This document shows positions 1 to 9,704 of a DNA stretch of 64,000 nt, piece after piece. This DNA is from Christiangramia fulva. Its GTDB lineage: Bacteria > Bacteroidota > Bacteroidia > Flavobacteriales > Flavobacteriaceae. Where the stretch lies: assembly GCF_003024155.1 (NCBI RefSeq), contig NZ_CP028136.1, positions 1,674,001-1,738,000 of the forward strand, read 5' to 3'. The notes under the pieces were generated by a model. That model was not told where the DNA came from, made no database searches, and worked only from the letters and a program-made list of their open reading frames with translations. Numbering within the stretch: the stretch's first letter is position 1; the number at the start of each line of letters is the position of its first letter. The position numbers and the translations under genes are program-made.

Positions 1-2
1 AG

Positions 3-3000
3 TATAATGGATCCCCCGCTAACTGGTGGGCAGTTGAAGGTGCCGGTGGGCTCATGTTTTTTGCAAATGAAAGAGATGTATTAGAATATGATGGAATTGA
101 GTGGAAGCATATAAAAACAGGTAATGGATGTCGTAGCCTGGCGAAAGGTGATGATGGAATCATTTACGTAGGAGGTTTTGGAGGCTTTGGTTATTTGCAA
201 GCAAATAAATACGGAGAATTGAAATATCAATCCCTGAAAGAAAAAATTCCCGAAGAGTATCGGGATTTTCAGGATGTGTGGATGATCGATAACTTTCAGG
301 GTAAAATTTATTTTACTACCAGTAATTATATCTACGTCTGGGATGGAAAATCGATCCAGGTTTTGCAATCAGATAATATGTTTCATATTTCTGCAGTAGT
401 AAATGGAAAATTTTATTGCCGTATCTGGAATAAAGGTTTATGTGTGTTAAAAGACGGCAAATTTGAACTGGTTCCCGGCGGCGAACAATTTGCAGAGGAG
501 CGTATTTATGAAATGCTACCCTATGATGATCATAAGGTTTTATTAGGAACAAGGGATAAAGGTTTTTTTCTCTATGATGGTAAAACGATCAGGCCTTTTA
601 AAACCGAGGTTGATAAATTTATTCAAGGAGTTATTTATTCCCCCGGAGTAGCACTTCAGAACGGCAACTTTATTATAAATACTTTCCAGGGTGCATATTT
701 AATGGATCATAAGGGGCGCCTTCTTCAGGAATATACTAAAGCAACGGGTTTAAAAAACGAAGGTTTATATTTTGTATATGTAGACTCACGTAATATTTTA
801 TGGTTGCTGAGTTATGGCGGGATTTCAATGTTAAATTTACAATCGCCATATACTTATCTTGGTTCTGAGAAGGGAATTCCTGCCGATGCTATTACTCAGG
901 TTCAAAAAAAAGAGGATTTTCTTTATCTGGCAACTAACCAGAATGGAATATATTATCGAAAACAGGGGCAAGAAAAATTTAGCCATATTGTAGGTACGAC
1001 GGGACAAACTTTTACCATTAAAAAGGTGAAAGGTCGACTGTATGTTGCTTCTACAGAAGGTTTACTGGAAATTAAAGGGAATAGTTTCGAATATGTAAGA
1101 AAAAGTGAGAATTATGATTTTCGCGCAAATTTCATTTTACCTTCTGAAAAAAATCCCAATACTTTATTTGTAGGGGCGGAAGGCAAAATAGCTGCTTTTA
1201 ATTTTGATGAAAAAACCAGTCAGTTTAAAGAGGTTTCTTCTCTTGAAATAAGCTTTCTAAATATAATTAATGATAAGGATGATAATCTTTGGATTACAAA
1301 TAATGATAAAGGTAAACTGACGAAACTGATTCCTGAAATAAAAGATGGTAAGGTTGACCTTGAAGCCTCACAAATTATCACCTATGATACCGTTAATGGA
1401 TTGCCTGACAAGACTATTGATTTTTTCAAGCCATTTGATAAGGTGATTTTTGTTGATTCAGAAAATAAGACTTTCCGATTTGATCCCATGACAAATACTT
1501 TTAAAAAATATGATACCCCTATTAATAAATGGATGGATATAAACAAAGGGAATTTTGTAATTTCTAAAGATTCAACCAACAAGGTTTTCGCGTCCCTGGG
1601 TGAAGGTGTAATTGTAGCCGAACAAGAAGGAGATTCGGTCCAAATTAATGCCTCCACTTTTAAACAGCTTAAAAATGTAGCGATAAATGATATTTTTCCC
1701 GGTCCCGTTCAAGCCGATGGTACTCAAGAGGTATGGTTTGCAACGGCAGAAGGTCTTATTCGTTACGAAGGAAAGTTAGGTAATCCTCAAGTGCCCGATT
1801 TTGATCTTCAAATTAGAAATATAAATATTGCCGGGGATTCCCTGCTTTATGCCGGGGCGGGAAGCATGCCTGAAAAAATCCAGATGAATTATAAGAATAA
1901 TTCCATCAGCTTCAGTTATGCGGCTCCGGTATTTGAAGGCCAAAAATATGTGGAATACAGTACCTATCTGAAAGGTTTTGACTCCCGATGGAGTGATTAC
2001 TCTAAACAGACTTCCAGGGAGTATTTAAACCTACCGGCTGGCAACTATACTTTTAAGGTAAAAGCTAAAAGTTCATTAGGTAAAACCAGCGATGAAGTTT
2101 CAGTGCCTTTCAGTATTGCATCGCCCTGGTACCTTACCTGGTGGGCCTATATTTTATACGCACTTGCCTTTATTGCCATTATCTACCTTATAGTTCACCG
2201 TAGAACCCGAATGTTGCGAACCAGGCAGAAGGTTCTGGAAGAAAGAGTAGCGGAGCGAACCCGGGAAGTACAAAAAAGACTGGGAGAACTGGCAACCATC
2301 AATCATGTAAGTACAGCGCTTACCGAAAAATTAAAATTAAACGAACTCATTCAACTGGTAGGAGATGAAATGAAGAAATTGTTCAATTCAGATATCACCT
2401 ACCTGGCTTTGCTCGATCGTGAGAACAATATCATCAATTTCCCCTATCAGGATGGGGATAATATAAAACCACAAAAAATAGGAAATGGTCTTACCTCCAA
2501 AATAATTACTACGGGAGAACCATTATTGATCAACAGGGATACCGATATAGTAGCCGAATTTGATAAAATGGGAATAAAAGAATCTGGGAAAAGAGCGGTT
2601 TCTTACCTGGGCGTTCCCATTCCCGTGGAAGATAAGATCATTGGTGCGATAAGCGTCCAGAGCACCCAGCAGGAAAGCAGGTTCAACGAGGAAGACAAGC
2701 GGCTACTCAATACCATTGCAATAAATGTTGGGGTAGCGCTGCATAACGCCGAATTGTTTGAACAGGCTAGAGAAGCCAAAATTAGAGCAGAAGAGGCCAA
2801 TGAAGCGAAAAGCGCTTTCCTTTCCACCGTTAGTCACGAATTGCGAACTCCGCTGACCTCTGTTCTCGGATTTGCAAAAATCATCAGAAAACGTTTAGAA
2901 GATAAAATATTCCCGGCTGTAAATATTGACGACCAGAAGATCAAGAAAACAATGAAGCAGGTAAGTGAGAATCTTGATGTGGTGGTTTCAGAAGGAGAAA

Positions 3001-4223
3001 GGCTCACCACCCTGATCAATGATGTGCTGGATCTGGCAAAAATAGAATCGGGCCGTATGGAATGGAATATGAAACCTGTATTGATGCAGGACGCCATAGG
3101 CCGGGCCATCGCCAGTACAAAATCACTGTTTGAAAATAAAAAGGTAAGCCTTAAGAAAAATATTCCTAAAGATCTGCCTATGGTCAATGGGGATGAAGAT
3201 AAACTCATCCAGGTTGTTATCAATCTATTGTCCAACGCTGTAAAATTCACCGATAAAGGTAAAGTACAGATCGAAGCATATTTAGAGAAAGATCAGATTA
3301 TCGTTGAGGTTCAGGATACCGGGATTGGCATAGCCGAAGAAGACCGTCATAAGGTATTTGAGAAATTCAGGCAGGCAGGGGATACTTTGACCGATAAACC
3401 AAAAGGTACAGGTTTAGGTTTGCCAATTTGCCGTGAAATTATTGAACATCATGGAGGCATAATCTGGATGAAAAGTGAGCTTGGTGTAGGCAGCACTTTC
3501 TTCTTTTCAATTCCAGTGCTGGGAGAAGGAGTCCCCCAACAGCCATTAGAGCTGGATCGAATTCTGAAAAGCTTAAAAAAACAAATAAAGCATTCCTCTC
3601 AAAAGGCTAATGTAATAAGTGAGCCCACCATATTGGTAGTTGATGATGCCACTCCCATTCGGTCCCTGCTCAGGCAGGAACTCAGTGAAGCTGGTTACAG
3701 GGTAAAGGAAGCTGAAAATGGCAAGGAAGCCCTGGAAATGGTAAGAAATTCCAAACCAGATTTGATCATTCTGGATGTCATGATGCCTGAGATCAATGGT
3801 TTTGATGTCGCGGCTGTGCTTAAAAACGATCCGTCAACCATGGATATTCCTATCATCATTCTTTCTATCGTAAAAGATAAAGAGCGTGGTTTGAGAATTG
3901 GCGTGGATCGGTATCTTACTAAGCCTATCAATACCGAAGAGCTTTTCCACGAGGTGGACGTTTTGCTGGAGCAGGGAGTTTCCAAGAAGAAAGTGCTGGT
4001 GGTAGATGAAGATTTTTCAGCTGTTAAAACGCTTTCTGAGGTTTTGAGTGCCAGGGGTTATAAAGTGGTGGAAAGCAACTCGAAAGATTTATTCGAAACA
4101 GCTACCAAATCACGTCCAGATATAATTATGTTGAATTCGGTGAGCAATGGAGATCAAAAAGTCCTCAAAGATCTCAAGCTCCAAAAAGGGATGGAAAATG
4201 TGATGTTTTTCATTTATAAATAA
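3..4223 (+). CDS. Hybrid two-component sensor kinase with Reg_prop-type N-terminus (5' end outside window)
   Basis: The frame is open from base 3, upstream of the first ATG at 54, so the true start lies outside the window. Counting from that ATG, about 600 residues of repeated W/Y/G-rich propeller-like sequence (two-component regulator propeller type) lead to a Y_Y_Y-like domain (about 605-690). One transmembrane helix (about 700-720), a coiled linker and a GAF domain (about 750-905) follow. Next come HisKA (SHELRTP, His928), HATPase_c with N, G1 and G2 boxes (GTGLGLP) and a receiver with phospho-acceptor Asp near 1241 (LILDVMMP) and TKP lysine. The last 75 residues resemble a second receiver but have Asn where the Asp belongs (IIMLNSV). 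It should sense a periplasmic signal and phosphorylate its own receiver and probably the lone receiver encoded 25 bp downstream. Confidence 0.9.
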   Translation, partial: YNGSPANWWAVEGAGGLMFFANERDVLEYDGIEWKHIKTGNGCRSLAKGDDGIIYVGGFGGFGYLQANKYGELKYQSLKEKIPEEYRDFQDVWMIDNFQGKIYFTTSNYIYVWDGKSIQVLQSDNMFHISAVVNGKFYCRIWNKGLCVLKDGKFELVPGGEQFAEERIYEMLPYDDHKVLLGTRDKGFFLYDGKTIRPFKTEVDKFIQGVIYSPGVALQNGNFIINTFQGAYLMDHKGRLLQEYTKATGLKNEGLYFVYVDSRNILWLLSYGGISMLNLQSPYTYLGSEKGIPADAITQVQKKEDFLYLATNQNGIYYRKQGQEKFSHIVGTTGQTFTIKKVKGRLYVASTEGLLEIKGNSFEYVRKSENYDFRANFILPSEKNPNTLFVGAEGKIAAFNFDEKTSQFKEVSSLEISFLNIINDKDDNLWITNNDKGKLTKLIPEIKDGKVDLEASQIITYDTVNGLPDKTIDFFKPFDKVIFVDSENKTFRFDPMTNTFKKYDTPINKWMDINKGNFVISKDSTNKVFASLGEGVIVAEQEGDSVQINASTFKQLKNVAINDIFPGPVQADGTQEVWFATAEGLIRYEGKLGNPQVPDFDLQIRNINIAGDSLLYAGAGSMPEKIQMNYKNNSISFSYAAPVFEGQKYVEYSTYLKGFDSRWSDYSKQTSREYLNLPAGNYTFKVKAKSSLGKTSDEVSVPFSIASPWYLTWWAYILYALAFIAIIYLIVHRRTRMLRTRQKVLEERVAERTREVQKRLGELATINHVSTALTEKLKLNELIQLVGDEMKKLFNSDITYLALLDRENNIINFPYQDGDNIKPQKIGNGLTSKIITTGEPLLINRDTDIVAEFDKMGIKESGKRAVSYLGVPIPVEDKIIGAISVQSTQQESRFNEEDKRLLNTIAINVGVALHNAELFEQAREAKIRAEEANEAKSAFLSTVSHELRTPLTSVLGFAKIIRKRLEDKIFPAVNIDDQKIKKTMKQVSENLDVVVSEGERLTTLINDVLDLAKIESGRMEWNMKPVLMQDAIGRAIASTKSLFENKKVSLKKNIPKDLPMVNGDEDKLIQVVINLLSNAVKFTDKGKVQIEAYLEKDQIIVEVQDTGIGIAEEDRHKVFEKFRQAGDTLTDKPKGTGLGLPICREIIEHHGGIIWMKSELGVGSTFFFSIPVLGEGVPQQPLELDRILKSLKKQIKHSSQKANVISEPTILVVDDATPIRSLLRQELSEAGYRVKEAENGKEALEMVRNSKPDLIILDVMMPEINGFDVAAVLKNDPSTMDIPIIILSIVKDKERGLRIGVDRYLTKPINTEELFHEVDVLLEQGVSKKKVLVVDEDFSAVKTLSEVLSARGYKVVESNSKDLFETATKSRPDIIMLNSVSNGDQKVLKDLKLQKGMENVMFFIYK

Positions 4224-4248
4224 TCCGAAAAAATCTTACACAGAATCT

Positions 4249-4629
4249 ATGAAAAATCGCAAATTATTGATTGTTGATGATGAATCCCATATTCGTATGC
4301 TCATTGAACAAACACTGGAAGATCTAGAAGATGAAGGAGTAGAATTGCTGTTTGCTGAAAATGGGGAACAGGCTTTGGAAATGATCCAGCGTGAAAAACC
4401 GCATTTGGTATTTTTAGACGTAATGATGCCTAAAATGAATGGGATGCAGGTATGCCAGAAAGTAAAAAAAGAACTTGGGCTAAATGAAGTATATATTATT
4501 CTTTTAACGGCAAAGGGGCAGGAAATTGACCGGCAGCAGGGAATGGAAATGGGTGCAGACCGTTATATGACCAAACCTTTCGATCCTGATGAAATGCTTG
4601 ACATAGCTACAGAAATACTGAAGGTTTGA
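4249..4629 (+). CDS. Single-domain response regulator
   Basis: This 126-residue CheY-like receiver has no output domain. The acidic pocket (IVDDE), the phospho-acceptor Asp57 (FLDVMMP), the Thr switch residue (LLTAK) and the TKPF lysine are all present. It lies 25 bp after the hybrid kinase and 1 bp before the cyclase gene, so the three are almost certainly co-transcribed. The likely role is to carry phosphate from the hybrid kinase to the cyclase or another partner; that link is inferred from gene order. The ATG start is supported by the tight spacing. Confidence 0.9.
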   Translation: MKNRKLLIVDDESHIRMLIEQTLEDLEDEGVELLFAENGEQALEMIQREKPHLVFLDVMMPKMNGMQVCQKVKKELGLNEVYIILLTAKGQEIDRQQGMEMGADRYMTKPFDPDEMLDIATEILKV

Positions 4630-4630
4630 A

Positions 4631-6319
4631 ATGTCAGAGAATTTTGATGAAATAGCGCTTTCGAGAATGCTTAAAAGGCTCATTAAAAAAGAGCCCCTGG
4701 TGCAGTCTATTATAAATAATTTATCTGATGCGGAATTTTGCATAAAAGACGCCCAAAATGATATTTTATATGGAAAGGACATTAATTTTTCACAAACTTT
4801 TCCTTTAAAAGAAAACGATATTTCTTACGGAACACTTTGTTCTAATTCAGAAAGTCATGAGTTTATTGCAGAATGTATCATGACCTTAATGAAAAAGGAA
4901 ATAGAGAAGAAAAAAATTGGCACTGAAGTTTTAGGTTTGTACAGGGAGATAAATATGATCTATAATTTCAGTGAAATTATTTCCCAGAAAATTGATGATG
5001 TTTCTATTGCCAGATCTGCTCTTAAAGAAGCCACTCAAATTATCCATGCTTCCCACGGACTTTTCCTGATGTTCGATTCTTCTGAAGATAAAGTTCATGA
5101 ACTGGCATCCGTTGGGCATAATCCCAATAAAAAAAGGCAAATAGATAAACAGGATATTCTGCTTAAAGAGTTGATAAAAAAAGGAACAGCATTTATTGTT
5201 CCTCAAGAACGAATAAAAAAAAACCCGGCGATATCCCATTTGAAATCGGTGATGTATGCGCCATTAAGAGTTAAAGACCGTACCCTGGGCCTCATTGTTC
5301 TTGGGAATGAGCATGAAAAGGAATTTACCGCAGCAGAATTGAAATTGCTTACAACTATTGCATTACAATCTGCGGCCGCGGTAGAAAGCGCTCAATTATA
5401 CCAAAAAGGATTAAAGGAAGCGAGAGACCGGGAGGAGGCAATTATGACCGTACATAAAGCTACTCAAAAATTCGTTCCGGTTGAATTTATTAAATCACTG
5501 GGTAAAAATAAATTAACTGAAGTCTCTCTTGGGGATCAGGTAGAACGTGAAGTTACCGTTTTATTTACCGACATCAGGGGATTTACCGGAATTTCAGAAA
5601 ATATGACACCCACTGAAAATTTCTTCTTTATAAATTCTTTTAACAAAAGAATGGGTCCCATAGTAAGAAAAAATGAAGGTTTTATTATGCAATATCTGGG
5701 AGATGGATTCATGGCTCTTTTTCCAAATGGTTCTCAACATGCTCTAAGGGCTTCAGTTGAGATGCACGAGGCACTTAAAGAATATAACGTCCAAAGAGAA
5801 GCGAAAAACAGGCCTGAAGTAAAAATTGGAATCGGGATGCAGAACGGGAAATTAATTATGGGAATTACCGGTGATGTCGAGCGTATGGATGCCGCCATTA
5901 TAAGTGATACCGTAAATACCGCAGCACGAATTGAAGGTCTTTCGAAATATTATGGCACTTCAATTTTGCTTACAGATATGTGTATGGAGAATTTGAGTAA
6001 CCCGGGGGAATTTGACTTTAGATATCTTGGGCCGGTGAAAGTCCAGGGGAAACAAAAACCCATCGATCTCTATGAATGTATCAACGGCGATCATAAATCA
6101 CTCTACAAGCATAAACTCGATTCCTCAAGAGTATTCCAGCAGGGAATGGAATTATATTTTAAAAAGGAATTTGCCATGGCTGCAGTGACTTTCCAGAAGG
6201 TCGTAAAACAGAATAAAAATGATCATACGGCCAAGCTATTTCTTAACAGGGCTGCCCATCTCATCACCCAGGAAATAGGTGATGACTGGAAAGGAATTGA
6301 AGCGATGGATAAAAAATAG
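4631..6319 (+). CDS. GAF-domain class III adenylate/guanylate cyclase-like protein
   Basis: 562 residues. An N-terminal region of unknown fold (1-110) precedes a GAF domain (about 120-255) and a class III nucleotide cyclase domain (about 295-470). The C-terminal tail is TPR-like (FQQGMELYFKKEFAMAAVTF). The two metal-binding aspartates are visible: Asp314 in FTDIRGFT and Asp358 in LGDGFMA; the NTAARIE box holds the transition-state Asn and Arg. The two residues that normally select the base are unusual: Gln354 where adenylate cyclases have Lys, and Ala422 where they have Asp/Thr. The product (cAMP, cGMP or other) therefore cannot be read from the sequence. The start is 1 bp after the receiver stop, implying translational coupling. 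Confidence 0.85.
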   Translation: MSENFDEIALSRMLKRLIKKEPLVQSIINNLSDAEFCIKDAQNDILYGKDINFSQTFPLKENDISYGTLCSNSESHEFIAECIMTLMKKEIEKKKIGTEVLGLYREINMIYNFSEIISQKIDDVSIARSALKEATQIIHASHGLFLMFDSSEDKVHELASVGHNPNKKRQIDKQDILLKELIKKGTAFIVPQERIKKNPAISHLKSVMYAPLRVKDRTLGLIVLGNEHEKEFTAAELKLLTTIALQSAAAVESAQLYQKGLKEARDREEAIMTVHKATQKFVPVEFIKSLGKNKLTEVSLGDQVEREVTVLFTDIRGFTGISENMTPTENFFFINSFNKRMGPIVRKNEGFIMQYLGDGFMALFPNGSQHALRASVEMHEALKEYNVQREAKNRPEVKIGIGMQNGKLIMGITGDVERMDAAIISDTVNTAARIEGLSKYYGTSILLTDMCMENLSNPGEFDFRYLGPVKVQGKQKPIDLYECINGDHKSLYKHKLDSSRVFQQGMELYFKKEFAMAAVTFQKVVKQNKNDHTAKLFLNRAAHLITQEIGDDWKGIEAMDKK

Positions 6320-6349
6320 AATTTTGAAGCAATAGGTTTGAACTAAAAA

Positions 6350-7333
6350 TCAGGTTGTTTTCTCATCTTTTTCTTCGTTGTCTGCCACATGATCGGCATG
6401 CCAGGCGCCTCTTTCTCCCATAGGTTTCGGTTCACCGGTAGTGGTGTCTTTGGGGGTTTGATGCTCCATTTCGGCATTGATTTCGGCACCAATAAGAATG
6501 ATAAAAGCGGTAAGAAAAAGCCATAAAAGAAGTATGATCACCGCGGCAAAACTTCCATAAGTATTGGAGTAACTTCCGAAATTACTTACGTACCACGAAA
6601 AAAGTATCGATGCCAGAAGCCAAAGTACCGTAGCTATTCCAGCTCCCCAACTTACCCATTTAAATTGCGGTTTTCCCCTGGCTGGAGCGATTTGGTATAA
6701 AAATCCTAAACTAAAAATGAGGATCACCGCCATTAAAATCCATCTGCTAAAACTAAGGATACCGGTTATTGTGCCGGATAACCCCAGTCGGTCTATGAGT
6801 GATGGAAATGCTATTACAGCAATAAGACTTAAAATACCTACTATTATTCCGCCGAGCGTAAATCCCAGGCTAAGGAGCTTTTTCTTGATGAAACCTCTTT
6901 CATCCAACTCGTTATAGGAGATATTGAGACCTTCAAAAATAGCTGATGTTCCCTTATTGGCACTCCATAAACTGAAAAGGATACTTAAGGCAAAGCTCCA
7001 TCCCAGCGTGCTGGAAGATTCTTTTAGAACAGGATCTATGATGCTTTCGAAAATGCTGTAAGTCTTTGGTGGTAAAAAACCTTGTAGTTGCGCCATATCC
7101 TGGGATATTTGCGCGGGATCCTGGATGAGGCTATACAATGAAATTGCGGCGACGATAGTTGGAAACAAAGCAAGAAAAAAGTAAAAAGCGACACCTGCAG
7201 CGGTGATCTGCACATGATCCTTTTTAATTTGATCGATCACCCTTTTTCCTATACTTTTCCAGGCTTCTCCAGAAAATTGCGAAGGTTTATCGGCATTAAG
7301 GTTTTGATCCTCAACTTTTATTTCTTTTTTCAT
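6350..7333 (-). CDS. YihY/BrkB family inner-membrane protein
   Basis: 327 residues with about six hydrophobic helices between residues 40 and 285. Family hallmarks are the AAGVAFYFFLALFPTI segment near residues 45-60 and the RWKWVSWGA-like KFKWVSWGAG-type loop (here QFKWVSWGAG) before the last helices. The C-terminus is a charged soluble tail. The family was formerly annotated as ribonuclease BN, which is wrong for these membrane proteins; the true function is unknown. It converges with the cyclase operon on the plus strand and stands alone on its strand, with about 150 bp separating its start from the divergent PQQ dehydrogenase gene. Confidence 0.88.
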   Translation of the reverse strand: MKKEIKVEDQNLNADKPSQFSGEAWKSIGKRVIDQIKKDHVQITAAGVAFYFFLALFPTIVAAISLYSLIQDPAQISQDMAQLQGFLPPKTYSIFESIIDPVLKESSSTLGWSFALSILFSLWSANKGTSAIFEGLNISYNELDERGFIKKKLLSLGFTLGGIIVGILSLIAVIAFPSLIDRLGLSGTITGILSFSRWILMAVILIFSLGFLYQIAPARGKPQFKWVSWGAGIATVLWLLASILFSWYVSNFGSYSNTYGSFAAVIILLLWLFLTAFIILIGAEINAEMEHQTPKDTTTGEPKPMGERGAWHADHVADNEEKDEKTT

Positions 7334-7480
7334 AGTTATCTTTTTTGATAAATTAAAAAAAGAGGCTGTGAAGACATTCCATTATATAGAAACTTTAACT
7401 TTTTGATTGAGAGAATCATATCTTATATGGTCAAAATCTAAAACTTTTTATCTTTAGGTTTCCTTATCAATTATATTCTT

Positions 7481-9694
7481 ATGCTTCCATATTCTGAATG
7501 GTCAAGATTTTCGAGATTATACCTTCTATTTTCAGCTTTTTGCTTTTCGATGAGTTTTTATTCCTGTTCAGATGAAAACGATTCTGAGGGAACGGAAGAT
7601 TTTTCTGGTTGGGAAGCTTATGCAGGAACCGTATCGGGCATGCGATATTCTTCCGCAGCTGAGATCAATAAGGAAAATGTGGCAGATCTTAAAGAGGTTT
7701 GGAGGTTTAGCACAGCTGATAAGGATGAAGATAACCGCTCGCAGATCCAAACCAATCCTGTTATTGTTGATGGTGTTTTGTATGGCATTTCTCCAAGATT
7801 GAAACTCTTTGCCCTTGATGCCGCCACGGGAACAAAAAAATGGATATTCGATCCGGCAGTTTTTGATACAATTGGTCAGTCTGATCCCATGGCTTTTTTC
7901 AAGGTGAGCCGTGGCCTGGTTTATAAAAGAGAAGAAGCCGGCCCCGATATTATTTTTCATGCCGTGGGTAAAAAGATCTATGCTATAAATGCTGAAAACG
8001 GTAAAGTATTGACAGATTTTGGGAATGGGGGAACTATTGACCTTTCCCAGAACCTGGATAGGGAGGAAGATGATTTCAATTCTTTCATCGCTGAAACCAC
8101 ACCGGGAGTTCTTTATAAAGATTTGCTCATTGTGAGCATGCGGGTGGCAGAATCGGCTGATGCCGCTCCGGGCCATATCAGGGCATACAATACCAAAACA
8201 GGAAAACTGGAATGGATCTTTCATACCATTCCTCATCCCGGGGAAGAGGGGTATGATTCATGGCCCGATAAGGACGCCTGGGAAAAACTGGGCGGTGCCA
8301 ATTGCTGGGCGGGAATGTCATTAGACAGGGAAAGAGGAATCGTATATGTTCCCACAGGCTCGGTATCGGGTGATTTTTATGGCGGAATCAGGGAGGGAAC
8401 CAATCTTTTCGCCAATTCACTCATCGCCCTGGACGCGGCGACCGGAAAATATCTATGGCATTATCAAATTGTGCATCATGATCTCTGGGACCGTGATCTT
8501 CCGGCAAATCCAAATCTGGTGACTTTACATAAAGACGGAAAAAAAATAGACGCGGTGGCTCAGATCACGAAGCATGGCTATATTTTCGTTTTTGACCGCG
8601 TAACCGGAGAGCCGGTTTTTCCTATAGAGGAAAAAGCGGTTCCTCAGCTGCATTTACCGGGAGAAAAACCATGGCCAACCCAACCAATTCCAACTTTACC
8701 CGAAGCTTTTGCAAGACAGCTTTTCGACAGGGGGGATGTTTCTGATCTTGATGTAGAAACCCATCAAAACCTTCTTCAAAAATATGATAGTATCAGGTAT
8801 AAAAAAATGTTTACGCCTCCCTCAAAAGAAGGAGCCTGGATCTTCCCGGGCTTTGACGGCGGAGGTGAATGGGGAGGTGCTGCCGTAGATCCTGAAACTC
8901 AAATAATGTATGTAAACTGCAGCGAATTGCCATGGTCATTGACCATGATCGATATTCCCAAAGAAGATCCAAGTCCAAAAAGTCTGAAAAAAAAGGGCAA
9001 AGGTGTGTATGATAAATATTGTATGTCGTGCCATGGTAATGATCGCAGGGGAAATGGTACTTCTTACCCGCCTTTGACCAATCTGAATAAGAAATATGAA
9101 AAAGAACATATACTTGCTATTATTGAAAATGGCAGAAATATGATGCCCGCTTTTGGAACGCTGAAAGAAGATGAAGAAAAGGCACTTTTGAACTACTTGC
9201 TGGATCTTAAAGATGAAACTATCAAAGAACCTGTAGGAAAATCCGGGAAAAATTCTATTATTGATGAGGTGCCTTATATGATGACGGGATATAATCGCTT
9301 CCTTGATAAAAATGGATATCCCGGTATCAAACCTCCATGGGGTACTTTAAATGCCATAGATCTCAATTCGGGTAAGCTCCTATGGAAGGTTCCTTTAGGC
9401 GAATATCCTGAACTCACTAAAAATGGAATTCCGGTTACCGGTACCGAAAACTATGGAGGCCCCGTGGTGACCAAAGGTGGACTTGTTTTTATCGCGGCTA
9501 CAAAAGATTCAAAGATCAGGGCTTTTGATAAAAATAATGGAGAGGTATTATGGGAGGCGAAACTCCCAGTTCCCGGGTATGCAACTCCAGCGGTCTATAC
9601 CATTGAAGGGAAAGAATATCTCGTCATCGCCTGTGGAGGAGGAAAAATAGGAAGCCCTTCAGGTGATGAATATGTCACTTTTGCACTTCCTTAG
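7481..9694 (+). CDS. PQQ-dependent dehydrogenase with inserted cytochrome c domain (lipoprotein)
   Basis: 737 residues. The N-terminus has a hydrophobic signal ending at Cys29 (FYSC), suggesting a lipoprotein outside the inner membrane. Beta-propeller blades follow with repeated tryptophan-docking motifs (AATGTKKWIF, AATGKYLWHY, NNGEVLWEA). A class I cytochrome c domain is inserted late in the propeller: heme motif CMSCH at 514-518 and a downstream Met ligand candidate in NMMPAFG. The last blades resume after it. It resembles the membrane-bound quinoprotein glucose/alcohol dehydrogenase family; substrate unknown. No PQQ biosynthesis gene is in the window, so the cofactor comes from elsewhere in the genome or from outside the cell. 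Confidence 0.88.
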   Translation: MLPYSEWSRFSRLYLLFSAFCFSMSFYSCSDENDSEGTEDFSGWEAYAGTVSGMRYSSAAEINKENVADLKEVWRFSTADKDEDNRSQIQTNPVIVDGVLYGISPRLKLFALDAATGTKKWIFDPAVFDTIGQSDPMAFFKVSRGLVYKREEAGPDIIFHAVGKKIYAINAENGKVLTDFGNGGTIDLSQNLDREEDDFNSFIAETTPGVLYKDLLIVSMRVAESADAAPGHIRAYNTKTGKLEWIFHTIPHPGEEGYDSWPDKDAWEKLGGANCWAGMSLDRERGIVYVPTGSVSGDFYGGIREGTNLFANSLIALDAATGKYLWHYQIVHHDLWDRDLPANPNLVTLHKDGKKIDAVAQITKHGYIFVFDRVTGEPVFPIEEKAVPQLHLPGEKPWPTQPIPTLPEAFARQLFDRGDVSDLDVETHQNLLQKYDSIRYKKMFTPPSKEGAWIFPGFDGGGEWGGAAVDPETQIMYVNCSELPWSLTMIDIPKEDPSPKSLKKKGKGVYDKYCMSCHGNDRRGNGTSYPPLTNLNKKYEKEHILAIIENGRNMMPAFGTLKEDEEKALLNYLLDLKDETIKEPVGKSGKNSIIDEVPYMMTGYNRFLDKNGYPGIKPPWGTLNAIDLNSGKLLWKVPLGEYPELTKNGIPVTGTENYGGPVVTKGGLVFIAATKDSKIRAFDKNNGEVLWEAKLPVPGYATPAVYTIEGKEYLVIACGGGKIGSPSGDEYVTFALP

Positions 9695-9704
9695 AAAAAG
9701 TCTA

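Noticed and set aside
7568..8236. 222-codon antisense frame within the PQQ dehydrogenase gene
   Set aside because: Long but fully inside a well-supported gene on the other strand; Cys/His/Phe-rich with no domain, a shadow of the real frame.
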